Origin: Sulfurospirillum sp. 1612
GTDB lineage: Bacteria; Campylobacterota; Campylobacteria; Campylobacterales; Sulfurospirillaceae
Assembly (NCBI RefSeq): GCF_036556685.1
Contig: NZ_CP140614.1
Location: 558,001 to 622,000, forward strand
DNA: 64,000 bases
Direction of reading: 5' to 3'
This document shows, piece by piece, positions 40,708 through 50,174 of the stretch (its first letter is position 1; every line of letters begins with the position of its first letter). A model generated the notes under the pieces. The model worked only from the letters and a program-made list of their open reading frames with translations. It ran no database searches and was not told the DNA's origin. The translations under genes were made by a program, and so were the position numbers.

Positions 40708-42276
40708 ATGGACATCAAAAAAATAGTCAAATTAAGTTTTCTACTGATATTAATACTCATCATATTGGTAGGAATTCTTAATTATGTCGTATTGCGCCAA
40801 ATTAAAAATAATAGTTTTTCCCAAAAATATATCTCCGAATTGGTTCTGTTACAAGAGCAGATGAATCTATTGTCCAAAGATTTGATGAATACCAATGAGC
40901 TCAACAAACTGAAAACCGTACAGGTACAGTTTACACAAGCGGAGCAAAACTTTGAATCGGTCAAAAAGATTTTTCTAAATAACCCGAGCGCTCTTTTAGA
41001 TGAACTATTTTTTGATATTCACAGTGACAAAAACCTAAGTCAAAAACTTCACATGCTTTTTAAAAATGAGAAAGATATAGAAAAAGCGTTTCGACAAGCC
41101 TACACCCTGCACCAAGAGAAAATCCATCTGATGAATCAGTACAAATCCGAATACCCAATAGAAATACGAATCCGACAAGAACTTGAAAACAAGGTATTGC
41201 AAACAGGGGATTATGTCTTGATTAGTGATTTTGGAAACCTTAAATATTACAGTAAAGAAGCACTCTATCAAAACAAAAGTCTCATGCCTTTAGACCAATG
41301 GCTGATTAGAATAAACGACATCAAAAATAAAACCAATATCAAACAATTTGATGCATATATTAACATAGTCAAATCACTACGTTCAAAAGTCTATCGTATT
41401 CATCAAATCAACTTGAGTGAAACTAAAATATTAGAAAATATTTTTAAAATTCTTAAACAAAACAATCGTGTTAATGCTCAAATCCAACATCGAATAGAGA
41501 CCATTTCTTCGGGGTTTATTACCTCTTCAAACTTTTTTGTACCCATACTTCTAGGTGTGGTGATTTGTTTCATTTTGTATTTGGCTTATCGTGTTAATAA
41601 AAATGTTGGCTTGTCGGTAGATGAGATTCAAAGGCGCGTTGAGATGGGATTGGATGAGATTAATAAACTGGATAAAGAGATTATCGAAACCCAAAAAGAG
41701 GTCATTTTCACGATGGGAACCATCGGGGAACAACGCAGTCGTGAGACGGGTAATCATGTCAAAAGAGTGGCGGAGTATTCCAAACTTTTTGCTAGATTTT
41801 ATGGTTTGAGTGAAGAAGAGACGGAGATGATAGGTCAAGTCTCCCCGATGCATGATATTGGCAAGGTAGCAATTCCTGATTCGATTTTGAACAAACCCGG
41901 TCGTCTTGATGAACAAGAACGCACCATTATGGATACCCACGCGACGCTAGGATATGAGATGCTAAAAGGCTCCAACAAAGCCCTGCTGAAGATGGCTGCC
42001 ATCGTAGCAAAAGAGCATCATGAGAAGTGGGATGGGAGTGGTTATCCTGAGAAAAAAGCGGGCGAGGAGATCCATATTTTCGGTCGTATTACCGCGATTG
42101 CTGATGTCTTTGATGCACTAGGGAGTGATCGGGTCTATAAAAAAGCATGGAAGGATGAGGATATTTTTGTGCTATTCAAACAAGAAAAAGGTCGACATTT
42201 TGAACCCAAATTGGTGGATATCTTTTTTGAGAACTTGGATGAATTTCTCCAAATCCGCAATCGTTTAAAAGATTAA
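40708..42276 (+). CDS. HD-GYP sensor protein 2 (putative c-di-GMP phosphodiesterase)
   Basis: 522 aa, same plan as its upstream neighbour: N-terminal helix, periplasmic sensor, second helix (about 274-296), coiled-coil, HD-GYP with H382-D383 and HHEKWDGSGYP from 437. The catalytic half is almost identical to that of the first gene at DNA level, including long unchanged runs, while the sensor halves are well diverged. This suggests a duplicated gene with different inputs and one output. Own promoter just upstream. Confidence 0.88.
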   Translation: MDIKKIVKLSFLLILILIILVGILNYVVLRQIKNNSFSQKYISELVLLQEQMNLLSKDLMNTNELNKLKTVQVQFTQAEQNFESVKKIFLNNPSALLDELFFDIHSDKNLSQKLHMLFKNEKDIEKAFRQAYTLHQEKIHLMNQYKSEYPIEIRIRQELENKVLQTGDYVLISDFGNLKYYSKEALYQNKSLMPLDQWLIRINDIKNKTNIKQFDAYINIVKSLRSKVYRIHQINLSETKILENIFKILKQNNRVNAQIQHRIETISSGFITSSNFFVPILLGVVICFILYLAYRVNKNVGLSVDEIQRRVEMGLDEINKLDKEIIETQKEVIFTMGTIGEQRSRETGNHVKRVAEYSKLFARFYGLSEEETEMIGQVSPMHDIGKVAIPDSILNKPGRLDEQERTIMDTHATLGYEMLKGSNKALLKMAAIVAKEHHEKWDGSGYPEKKAGEEIHIFGRITAIADVFDALGSDRVYKKAWKDEDIFVLFKQEKGRHFEPKLVDIFFENLDEFLQIRNRLKD

Positions 42277-42356
42277 AATCAAAACCCTCAAATAGTGCTA
42301 TGAAGCGCTTTATATTCAATATCTTCATGGATGTTTTAAAAGTATTAAGTATATTA

Positions 42357-42365
42357 TGGTAAAAT
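42357..42365 (+). promoter_or_regulatory. Extended -10 promoter for hemB-argF
   Basis: TGG-TAAAAT preceded by AGTATTAAGTATAT, 46 bp before hemB and matching the promoter before HD-GYP 2. Confidence 0.5.
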
Positions 42366-42410
42366 TCCCATTTTTACAAAACTGTATTTACGCCAAGATA
42401 AGGAAACAAG

Positions 42411-43391
42411 ATGTTTAAAAGATTTAGAAGATTACGAATGAATAAAAATTTAAGAGATTTAGTAAGAGAAAACCATCTCTCAATTGATGATTTTATTTAT
42501 CCTTTATTTGTCAAAAACGGAAAAAATTTAAAAAAAGAGATTGATTCAATGCCCGGAGTTTATCAAATGAGTATTGATGAAGTCCTCAAAGAGTGTGAGG
42601 TGTTGAAATCCTTGGGTATTTACTCTATTGTTTTATTTGGAATCCCTGATGTCAAAGATAGTATTGGAAGTGATGCTTTGTGTGAACACGGAATCATCGC
42701 CTCGGCGATCAAAGCGATCAAAGAAGCCCATCCTGATATGTTTGTCGTGAGTGATTTGTGCTTTTGTGAGTTTACCGACCACGGACATTGTGGGATTTTG
42801 GATATGGAACACGAAACGGTTGATAATGACGCAACCTTAGAAATTTTACAAGAACAAGCACTCGTCCATGCGCGCGCCGGTGTCGATATGATAGCCCCAA
42901 GCGGTATGATGGATGGCATGATTGAAGCACTCAGAATGGCTCTTGACAATGAAGGATATATCAATCTTCCGATTATGAGTTATTCTACAAAATTTGCCAG
43001 TGCCTATTATGGTCCATTCCGTGATGTAGCAGAATCAGCGCCGAGTTTCGGAGATCGTAGAAGTTATCAAATGGATCCAGCCAATCGCAGAGAAGCGGTG
43101 GCAGAGTCGATTGAAGATGAAGCACAAGGTGCCGATATTTTGATGGTAAAACCCGCTTTAGCGTATTTGGATATTATCCGTGATGTGCGAGATAATACTA
43201 GCTTACCATTGGCCGTTTACAATGTCAGTGGCGAGTATGCGATGCTGAAAGCTGCCGCAAAAGCCGGTGTGATTGATTACGAACGTGTCATGATGGAGAC
43301 GATGCTAGCTTTCAAACGTGCGGGAGCCGATATTATTATTAGTTATCATGCTAAAGAAGTTGCAGCAATTTTAGGGAGGAAAGACTCATGA
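42411..43391 (+). CDS. hemB: Porphobilinogen synthase (delta-aminolevulinate dehydratase)
   Basis: 326 aa. Condenses two 5-aminolevulinate molecules to porphobilinogen in heme synthesis. Active-site lysines K194 ([19 protein letters not shown]) and K247 ([13 protein letters not shown]); zinc cysteines C117, C119 and C127 in [16 protein letters not shown] make it the Zn-dependent type. Overlaps argF by 4 bp. Confidence 0.95.
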   Translation: MFKRFRRLRMNKNLRDLVRENHLSIDDFIYPLFVKNGKNLKKEIDSMPGVYQMSIDEVLKECEVLKSLGIYSIVLFGIPDVKDSIGSDALCEHGIIASAIKAIKEAHPDMFVVSDLCFCEFTDHGHCGILDMEHETVDNDATLEILQEQALVHARAGVDMIAPSGMMDGMIEALRMALDNEGYINLPIMSYSTKFASAYYGPFRDVAESAPSFGDRRSYQMDPANRREAVAESIEDEAQGADILMVKPALAYLDIIRDVRDNTSLPLAVYNVSGEYAMLKAAAKAGVIDYERVMMETMLAFKRAGADIIISYHAKEVAAILGRKDS

Positions 43392-44308
43392 GACATTTTC
43401 TATCATTATATGATTTTACAAAAGAAGAGATACTAGAGATTATGGAGCTTGGCATCAAAATCAAACGCGAAGCCAAAGTGAAAAATTATATCCCTTATCT
43501 TCAACACCAATCCCTTGGGATGCTTTTTGAAAAAAGCAGCACACGAACACGGGTAAGTTTTGAAGTCGGCATTCACCAACTCGGAGGACAAGGTCTATTT
43601 TTATCCTCAAATGACTTACAACTTGGTCGAGGAGAGCCGATGAAAGACTCCGCTCGCGTCATTAGCCGTATGGTTGATATGGTGATGATACGCACCTATT
43701 CGCAAAAGATTTTGGATGAATTTGCGGCCTATTCCAAAGTGCCCATCATCAATGGATTGACCGATAAATACCATCCCGTACAACTTTTAGCTGATTATTT
43801 GACGATGATTGAATATGGTAAAGACAAAAATCCAATCGTCGCTTATGTCGGTGATGGTAATAACATGACACACTCATGGATGATGTTAGCTGGTAAATTG
43901 GGATTTGAACTCAGAATCGCCACACCAAAGGGGTATGAACCTCTCGAAGAGATTAAAAATGATGCCAAAGAATTGTGTGCGAAAAGCGGCGGTAAAGTGA
44001 GCTATCATCTAGATCCAAAAGAAGCAGTCAAAGGTGCCGATATCGTGACAACAGATACATGGGTGTCGATGGGGCAAGAGTCGGAAAAAGAGAAAAAAAT
44101 GCGAGATTTCAAAGGCTTTATCGTGGATATGGATTTGATGTCTTTAGCCAAAGATGATGCGATATTTTTGCATTGTTTGCCGGCGTATCGAGGATATGAA
44201 GTCAGTGAAGAGGTATTTGAAAAATACGCAGATGTGATTTTTGATGAAGCAGAAAACCGACTGCATGCTCAAAAAGGTTTAATGGTTTGGCTAGACAAAG
44301 AGCGATAA
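43388..44308 (+). CDS. argF: Ornithine carbamoyltransferase
   Basis: 306 aa. Makes citrulline from ornithine and carbamoyl phosphate. Carbamoyl-phosphate loop [15 protein letters not shown], the [11 protein letters not shown] segment, and the HCLPAYRG ornithine-site loop are present. Coupled to hemB by an ATGA overlap. A weak AT-rich hairpin (TACTATA/TATAGTA, 44312-44332) follows. Confidence 0.94.
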   Translation: MRHFLSLYDFTKEEILEIMELGIKIKREAKVKNYIPYLQHQSLGMLFEKSSTRTRVSFEVGIHQLGGQGLFLSSNDLQLGRGEPMKDSARVISRMVDMVMIRTYSQKILDEFAAYSKVPIINGLTDKYHPVQLLADYLTMIEYGKDKNPIVAYVGDGNNMTHSWMMLAGKLGFELRIATPKGYEPLEEIKNDAKELCAKSGGKVSYHLDPKEAVKGADIVTTDTWVSMGQESEKEKKMRDFKGFIVDMDLMSLAKDDAIFLHCLPAYRGYEVSEEVFEKYADVIFDEAENRLHAQKGLMVWLDKER

Positions 44309-44343
44309 ATATACTATACTAAAAATATAGTAATAAAGAAAAT

Positions 44344-44640
44344 CTCTCGATAAGGTCGAAGCACAAGTTCGAGGAATTTTGTTGGATTTGATTCAGCAAA
44401 AAGGAGATAGATCAAATAACTCTCGACAAGGTCGAAGCACGAGTTCGAGGAATTTTTGTTGGACTTGATTCAGCAAAAAGGAGATAAATCAAATAACTCT
44501 CGACAAGGTCGAAGCACGAGTTCGAGGAATTTTGTTGGATTTGTTCAACAAAAAGGAGATAAATCAAATAACTCTCGACAAGGTCGAAGCTTTAGTGAGA
44601 GGAATTTTTGTTGGACTTGTTCAACAAAAAGGAGATATTA
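44344..44640 (+). repeat. Four tandem 75-77-bp repeats, each with a ribosome-binding site
   Basis: Units begin CTCTCGA at 44344, 44420, 44497 and 44572 (periods 76, 77, 75) and end with AAAAAGGAGATA. The fourth unit's AAGGAG is the real ribosome site for the gene at 44643. Each unit also holds CTCGA...TCGAG inverted arms. In one frame each encodes a stretch like LDKVEAxVRGI, but T-run length changes break the frame between copies. Reads as repeated copies of the gene's own leader. No CRISPR-like spacers: the whole 76 bp is repeated. Confidence 0.85.
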
Positions 44641-44642
44641 AT

Positions 44643-45134
44643 ATGAAACAACAAGTAAATATATTTGATAAGATAGAAGATATAGAAGAGTATATTGGCG
44701 ATAAAAATAGAAAATATGAAACGGTGATAGAGATTGCAAAGACTGATGATCCCAGTGTCAAGACATTGAGTCTTAAAAGTGGCAGTTGGGATGGAAAAGA
44801 GCCGTGGTTTATCATCGACGAAGACCAAAAATTACATACGATGATCTCTATCGATTCGATTCATAAACTGATTGATAATTTTAAGCAATTACAACAAGAC
44901 AATTTTGATTTGAAACTGGAAAAGACGATTTTGCAACATGTTCCGATTGATTTTCAAGATGTTTGGACTGTGGCGATGGATGAGATTAAAAAAATGGCGA
45001 TTAAAAATAGCAAAGCAAAGAGTCTAAATATTGATTTGGAAAAATTGCTACGAAAGATCAAACGAGAGCATCCGAATTTGTTCTTGAATCTCAAAGATTT
45101 ATTCATGGGACAAGATATGTCCACCAATGCATAA
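44643..45134 (+). CDS. DUF2603 (UPF0763)-like protein
   Basis: 163 aa, acidic, soluble. The core TLSLKSGSWDGKEPWFIIDEDQKLHTMISIDSIHKLIDNFKQLQQDNFDLKLEKTILQHVPIDFQDVWTVAMDEIKKM fits the Campylobacterota DUF2603 family as I remember it; function unknown. The start at 44643 has AAGGAG 8-9 bases upstream; the frame is open further up through the fourth repeat, but no good start occurs there. Sits between argF and hemN. Confidence 0.7.
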   Translation: MKQQVNIFDKIEDIEEYIGDKNRKYETVIEIAKTDDPSVKTLSLKSGSWDGKEPWFIIDEDQKLHTMISIDSIHKLIDNFKQLQQDNFDLKLEKTILQHVPIDFQDVWTVAMDEIKKMAIKNSKAKSLNIDLEKLLRKIKREHPNLFLNLKDLFMGQDMSTNA

Positions 45135-45160
45135 CTAACTGATAATAAGGTTTATATAAA

Positions 45161-46534
45161 ATGATAGATTTTGAAATGTTTTCCAAGTATTCCAAGCCCG
45201 GACCTCGCTATACGAGTTATCCGACGGCACCTGAGTTTAATGAAAGTTTTAATGCTGAGAGTTATGTGAAAATTTTAGAGAATCAAGATAAAAAGAGAAA
45301 GCTTTCACTATATTTTCATCTTCCTTTTTGTAGGAGTGCTTGTTATTTTTGTGGATGCAACGTGGTCTTTACGAGCAAAGAAGATAAAAAAGAGCGCTAT
45401 ATCGGGTATCTCGAAAAAGAGTTAGCGATACTCTCTGGTCATCTCGATACCAACAGAGAAGTAATCCAAATGCATTTTGGTGGAGGGACGCCGACGTTTT
45501 TCAGTGCAGAACAGTTAGAGCGCATTATTGCATTAATCCGAAAACATTTCCCTAATTTTGCTAAGGATGCAGAGATAAGTTGTGAGATTGACCCGCGATT
45601 TTTGACGCAAGAACAGGTGAGCGTTTTAGTAGCGGGTGGATTTAATCGTGTGAGTTTTGGAGTACAAGATTTCAATGAATCAGTACAAAAAGCCGTGCAC
45701 CGAATCCAACCTTTTGAAGTGACAGACAACGCGGTAAAAATGGCACGTGCTGCGGGAATAAAATCAGTGAATATGGATCTCATTTATGGGTTGCCGTATC
45801 AAACGTTGGAAACCTTTAAAAAGACTTTGGAATTGTCACTCAAACTGAACACCGACCGTTTTGCTGTGTTTAATTATGCGCATGTGCCATGGATGAAAAA
45901 GACCATGAGAAAAATCGATGAAACCACACTTCCGACTCCCAGTGAGAAACTGGCTATTTTGAAATATACGATTGATTATCTCAGTTCAAATGGATTACGT
46001 ATGATTGGGATGGATCATTTTGCTAAACCTGAAGATGAACTTTTCTTGGCGATTGACAAAGGTGAATTACACCGTAATTTCCAAGGGTATACCACAAAAG
46101 GTGGTGCTGATTTAGTGGGTATCGGACTCACAAGTATCGGCGAAGGGGTTCATCATTATGTTCAAAACTACAAAGATATGAGTCTTTATGAAAATGCGAT
46201 TGATGCGGGTCAATTACCCGTTCATAGGGGATTAATATTGAGTGACGATGATGTGCTGAGAAAAGCCGTCATCATGGAGATGATGAGCAACTTCAAACTT
46301 GATATCGCAAAAATCGAAAAAGAGTTTGGTGTCGATTTCTTTGATTATTTTCAAGATGCTATCGATGAATTATCCCCTTTTGTTGAAGAAGGATTGGTCG
46401 ACATTCACAAAAAGAAGAAAAAAATCACGGTCAATACCACCGGAACACTACTAATCCGAAATATTGTGATGCCATTTGATGCCTATCTCAAAAAAATACC
46501 TGAATCAAAACGACGTTTTTCAAAGACGGTATGA
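45161..46534 (+). CDS. hemN: Oxygen-independent coproporphyrinogen III oxidase
   Basis: 457 aa radical-SAM enzyme that makes protoporphyrinogen IX without oxygen. [4Fe-4S]/SAM cysteines C57, C61, C64 plus C66 in FCRSACYFCGC match HemN, and HFGGGTPTFFS and SFGVQDFNESVQKAVHRIQP are HemN signatures. It overlaps the next gene (ATGA). Confidence 0.94.
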   Translation: MIDFEMFSKYSKPGPRYTSYPTAPEFNESFNAESYVKILENQDKKRKLSLYFHLPFCRSACYFCGCNVVFTSKEDKKERYIGYLEKELAILSGHLDTNREVIQMHFGGGTPTFFSAEQLERIIALIRKHFPNFAKDAEISCEIDPRFLTQEQVSVLVAGGFNRVSFGVQDFNESVQKAVHRIQPFEVTDNAVKMARAAGIKSVNMDLIYGLPYQTLETFKKTLELSLKLNTDRFAVFNYAHVPWMKKTMRKIDETTLPTPSEKLAILKYTIDYLSSNGLRMIGMDHFAKPEDELFLAIDKGELHRNFQGYTTKGGADLVGIGLTSIGEGVHHYVQNYKDMSLYENAIDAGQLPVHRGLILSDDDVLRKAVIMEMMSNFKLDIAKIEKEFGVDFFDYFQDAIDELSPFVEEGLVDIHKKKKKITVNTTGTLLIRNIVMPFDAYLKKIPESKRRFSKTV

Positions 46535-47799
46535 TGTTTGAATTTAAAACGACTACTGATGACTGCATCAAATGCGGTAAATGCATCCCCACGTGTACCA
46601 TTCATAATGTCAATATGGATGAGGTCACCTCTCCCCGTGGTTTTTTAGATCTCTTAGGCGCCTATCAAAGGGGTGATTTAGAACTCGATAAAAATGCCAA
46701 AGATATCTTTGAAAGCTGTTTTTTATGTACCAATTGTGTAGATATTTGTCCGAATGATTTACCGGTAGATATGGTGATTGAACAAGTGAGAAATGATATC
46801 CGCAAAAAATATGGCTTGGCATGGTACAAGCGACTGGCTTTTTTCCTACTTCGTAATAGAAAAATTATGGACATAGCTGCCAAATTTGGTTTTATGTTTC
46901 AAACATGCGGTTTCAAAAAAGTAGAATCTCAAAGTGCTATGGTGACACGAAAATTTCCGATTATCAAGATGGATAGAATGGTACCAAGTTTGAAGCGCAA
47001 AAGCTTTTTAAACTCTCATCCTGATGTCATCAAAAACGGAGGCAAAGGCAAAGTAGGTATTTTTATCGGATGTCTGGCCAATTACATGTACACCGATATC
47101 GGTAAGGCCCTTTTAGAGATTTTAAAAGTACTCGAAATTGATGCGTATTTGATTAAACAACAAAAATGTTGTGGTGCCCCTTCTTATTTTACTGGTGATT
47201 TTGACAGTGTGGATAAACTGGCTAAATTTAATATCGAGTATATCGAAGGGTTTATGGATGATTTAGATGCCATTATCATCCCTGAAGCAACTTGTAGTGC
47301 GATGATCAAAGAAGACTATGCACACTTTTTTCATGATCAACCCGAATGGAAAGCACGAGCAGAGCGCATTAAGCCGCATATTTATATGGCCAGTGAATAT
47401 TTAGAAAAGAAAACAAACTTGGCTGAAGTGTTATCAAAAAAAGCCAAACAAAAATTCTCTGTCACCTATCATGATCCTTGTCATGCTAGAAAAATGCAAG
47501 GCATCTTCCAAGAACCACGCCATCTTCTTGCTCAAAATTATGAGATGAGAGAGATGAGTGACCCCAATCGCTGTTGCGGTTTTGGCGGCGTTACGATGCA
47601 AACTGAAAAATATCATTTAGCAAAAGCTGCGGGATTACCAAAGGCGGCGATGATAAAAGAGACAGAGGCCACTTATGTGAGTGCTGAGTGCAGTGCCTGT
47701 CGGATGCAAATCAGCAACTCGATGTATTTATCTGATGTCAATAATGTGACATTCAAAAATCCAATAGAACTCATCGCGCAAGCGTTAAAGGAACAATAG
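46531..47799 (+). CDS. GlcF/HdrB-like Fe-S oxidoreductase in the heme cluster
   Basis: 422 aa. Two N-terminal ferredoxin motifs (C12/C15/C18/C22 and C63/C66/C69/C73) and two CCG domains (KCCGAPSYFTG near 210, RCCGFGGVTMQ near 350), the architecture of GlcF, GlpC and LldE. No flavin partner gene is adjacent. It overlaps hemN and abuts hemJ, so it is cotranscribed with two consecutive heme-synthesis steps; a role as electron acceptor for porphyrinogen oxidation is inference. Two adjacent ATGs. Confidence 0.8.
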   Translation: MMFEFKTTTDDCIKCGKCIPTCTIHNVNMDEVTSPRGFLDLLGAYQRGDLELDKNAKDIFESCFLCTNCVDICPNDLPVDMVIEQVRNDIRKKYGLAWYKRLAFFLLRNRKIMDIAAKFGFMFQTCGFKKVESQSAMVTRKFPIIKMDRMVPSLKRKSFLNSHPDVIKNGGKGKVGIFIGCLANYMYTDIGKALLEILKVLEIDAYLIKQQKCCGAPSYFTGDFDSVDKLAKFNIEYIEGFMDDLDAIIIPEATCSAMIKEDYAHFFHDQPEWKARAERIKPHIYMASEYLEKKTNLAEVLSKKAKQKFSVTYHDPCHARKMQGIFQEPRHLLAQNYEMREMSDPNRCCGFGGVTMQTEKYHLAKAAGLPKAAMIKETEATYVSAECSACRMQISNSMYLSDVNNVTFKNPIELIAQALKEQ

Positions 47800-48366
47800 A
47801 TGGAATACTACCAATATATCTTAATCTTTCATATTATGTCTTTTATGTCATGGATGGCGGGACTGTTTTATCTTCCGAGACTTTTTGTTTATCATGAGGA
47901 ACATTTAGATAAGCCGGATTTTAAAAAAGTAGTAGAAATCCAAGAATACAAACTCTACAAATACATCGATGCTCCAGCGATGATTGCGACAGTGCTCAGT
48001 GGGGTGACGATGTTTGTCCTCAATCCGGCACTTTTTGAAAGTGGCATGTGGGTGTATGCTAAGATTATAGCAGTTATTGCTTTGATTGGATATGACCTCT
48101 CTATGAATCACTACCGCAAGCAATTATTGCTAGATACGTGTACAAAAAGTGGAAAATTCTTTCGTGCTTATAATGAGTTTCCTACACTATTATCCATTTT
48201 GATTGTGACCTATGTCGTGCTAAAATCAGTACCGGTTATCTTCACGGTGTTAATGCTGATTGTTTTTGCTATTATTGTCTTTGTTTTGTTTAAACATGCC
48301 AAAGCCCCTAATCTAAAAGTAGCAGAAGAGGAACGCTTAGAACTCAAAAGGGATGAAGCGTTTTAA
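47800..48366 (+). CDS. hemJ: Protoporphyrinogen IX oxidase HemJ
   Basis: 188 aa, four or five helices (UPF0093/HemJ). The N-terminal HIMSFMSWMAGLFYLPRLFVYH carries the essential His and the WxxGLFYLPRLFVYH signature. It oxidises protoporphyrinogen IX to protoporphyrin IX, one step after HemN. Starts directly after the Fe-S gene's stop. Confidence 0.9.
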   Translation: MEYYQYILIFHIMSFMSWMAGLFYLPRLFVYHEEHLDKPDFKKVVEIQEYKLYKYIDAPAMIATVLSGVTMFVLNPALFESGMWVYAKIIAVIALIGYDLSMNHYRKQLLLDTCTKSGKFFRAYNEFPTLLSILIVTYVVLKSVPVIFTVLMLIVFAIIVFVLFKHAKAPNLKVAEEERLELKRDEAF

Positions 48367-48421
48367 AAATTCATCAATATCGCGGTGCGATGGGATGAAA
48401 ACGCTTGTGTAAAGGAAGATT

Positions 48422-49240
48422 ATGACCTATTGGAATCACATTTATGCTCACCTTGATCCCATAGCATTTTCAATCGGCAGTGTTGGCGTACATTGGTATG
48501 GCATCATGTATGTTTTAGCACTGCTCACCGCCCTTGGTGCGGCGAAGTATTTTGTCAAAAAAGATAAGATGGGCATCGATGATAAAACGCTGGATAATTA
48601 TTTTATTTGGGTGGAAATCGGTGTCATCCTCGGTGCAAGATTGGGCTATATCCTCTTTTATGATCCTCGTACTACTTATTATGTGACGCACCCATGGCAA
48701 ATTTTTAATCCATTTTTAGATGGCACGTTTGTTGGAATTAGCGGGATGAGTTATCATGGCGCCATTGTAGGATTTTTGTTGGCGACGTGGCTTTTTGGCA
48801 AAAGACATAAAATTAAAACTTTGATTTTATTGGATTTAGTGGCTATTAGTGTTCCTTTTGGTTATATATTTGGAAGAATCGGCAATTTTTTAAATAAAGG
48901 ATTGGTGGGTAGAGAGACCGATGTGCCATGGGGAATTTATGTTGATGGCACGTTAAGACATCCATCTCAGCTTTATGAAGCAGTGTTGGAGGGATTTTTA
49001 ATCTTTGTTTTTTTCTACTTTTATAGAAAGAAAAAACATTTTGATGGAGAGCTGATTGCCCTTTATGGAATGCTCTATTCTCTTGCTAGATTTATCGCCG
49101 AATTCTTTCGCCAACCCGATGTACAGCTAGGTTTTGTGTTAGAAGGCTGGATGAGTATGGGGCAAGTATTGTCTATCATGATGGCATTGATATCACTCGT
49201 TTTATATGTTTATCTCGCACAAAAAGCAAAAAAAACATAA
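48422..49240 (+). CDS. lgt: Prolipoprotein diacylglyceryl transferase
   Basis: 272 aa, seven helices. Adds diacylglycerol to the lipobox Cys of prolipoproteins. Signatures: [35 protein letters not shown] and [22 protein letters not shown]. 55 bp after hemJ with its own AAGGAA ribosome site. Confidence 0.93.
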   Translation: MTYWNHIYAHLDPIAFSIGSVGVHWYGIMYVLALLTALGAAKYFVKKDKMGIDDKTLDNYFIWVEIGVILGARLGYILFYDPRTTYYVTHPWQIFNPFLDGTFVGISGMSYHGAIVGFLLATWLFGKRHKIKTLILLDLVAISVPFGYIFGRIGNFLNKGLVGRETDVPWGIYVDGTLRHPSQLYEAVLEGFLIFVFFYFYRKKKHFDGELIALYGMLYSLARFIAEFFRQPDVQLGFVLEGWMSMGQVLSIMMALISLVLYVYLAQKAKKT

Positions 49241-49310
49241 ATATACTTTACCTTTTTGATTAAAAACTCCTTTCTTTTTTATCATAATTTATTTTTTTAT
49301 TAAACAGTTG

Positions 49311-49319
49311 TGTTATAAA
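49311..49319 (+). promoter_or_regulatory. Extended -10 promoter of frdCAB
   Basis: TG-T-TATAAA in a very AT-rich 145-bp gap, 67 bp upstream of frdC. No good -35, so an activator or UP-like element may help. Confidence 0.5.
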
Positions 49320-49385
49320 ATGACATAATTTCGGTTTAATAAAAAAAGTTGTAACATAATAATAAATTCATCAAAAGGATTAAGC

Positions 49386-50171
49386 GTGAGTGACCTTATC
49401 GAAGGCTTTTTGGGTAAAAGTGTGGAGGGTAGAAAGAGTAGAATACCAGCGAAACTTGACTATTTGCAAAGTGCAACGGGATTGTTTCTAGCTCTTTTTA
49501 TGTGGGGGCATATGTTCTTTGTCTCTTCCATTTTAGTAAGCAAAGATTTTATGTACACCGTGACTAAAATGTTTGAAGGTTCTTTTTTTATAAAAGGCGG
49601 CAATCCCTTTATTGTTTCCGTGATCGTGGCTATTGTCATCTTGATCATTGTGATTCATGCGGGACTTGGGATGCGAAAATTCCCTGCAAACTTTAGACAA
49701 TATCAAGTCTATAGAACGCACATGAAGATGATGAAACACGAAGATACCACATTGTGGTTCATCCAAGCATTTACAGGTTTTGCGATGTTCTTTTTGGCAT
49801 CTGCTCATGTATTTTTGATGTTGACACGACCAGAAACTATCGGGCCATACGGTTCAGCCGATAGAATGGTGAGTGGTTGGATGTGGCCAATTTATCTATT
49901 ACTTCTTTTAGCCGTTGAGTTTCATGGAAGTATCGGACTTTATAGGTTATCTGTCAAATGGGGTTGGTTCGAAGGCACGGATGCAAAAGCAACACGGGCA
50001 AAACTTAAAAAATTCAAATGGGCCATCACGATATTCTTTTTAGTGCTAGGGCTTGCAACGTTGGCAGCTTATATGAAAATAGGTTACGAACACAGAGACC
50101 AAGTTGGCCAGAGGTATCACCCTGTCGCACAAATAAACATGACACAAAATAATATCAAGATTGGGGCATAA
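49386..50171 (+). CDS. frdC: Fumarate reductase cytochrome b subunit
   Basis: 261 aa, five helices, diheme. Four heme-ligand histidines H42, H91, H141 and H180 occur at the spacing of Wolinella succinogenes FrdC (44/93/143/182). E64 and E178 match the Wolinella glutamates implicated in menaquinol oxidation and transmembrane proton transfer (E66, E180). GTG start with AAAGGA 8-9 bases upstream. Confidence 0.94.
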   Translation: MSDLIEGFLGKSVEGRKSRIPAKLDYLQSATGLFLALFMWGHMFFVSSILVSKDFMYTVTKMFEGSFFIKGGNPFIVSVIVAIVILIIVIHAGLGMRKFPANFRQYQVYRTHMKMMKHEDTTLWFIQAFTGFAMFFLASAHVFLMLTRPETIGPYGSADRMVSGWMWPIYLLLLLAVEFHGSIGLYRLSVKWGWFEGTDAKATRAKLKKFKWAITIFFLVLGLATLAAYMKIGYEHRDQVGQRYHPVAQINMTQNNIKIGA

Positions 50172-50174
50172 AAG

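Noticed and set aside
44532-44642. N-terminal extension of the DUF2603-like gene through the fourth repeat
   Set aside because: The frame is open, but the best ribosome site points to 44643 and the extension consists of repeat sequence.
44344-44643. CRISPR-like array
   Set aside because: The repeats are 75-77 bp, contiguous and without unique spacers, and there are no cas genes; they are tandem leader repeats.
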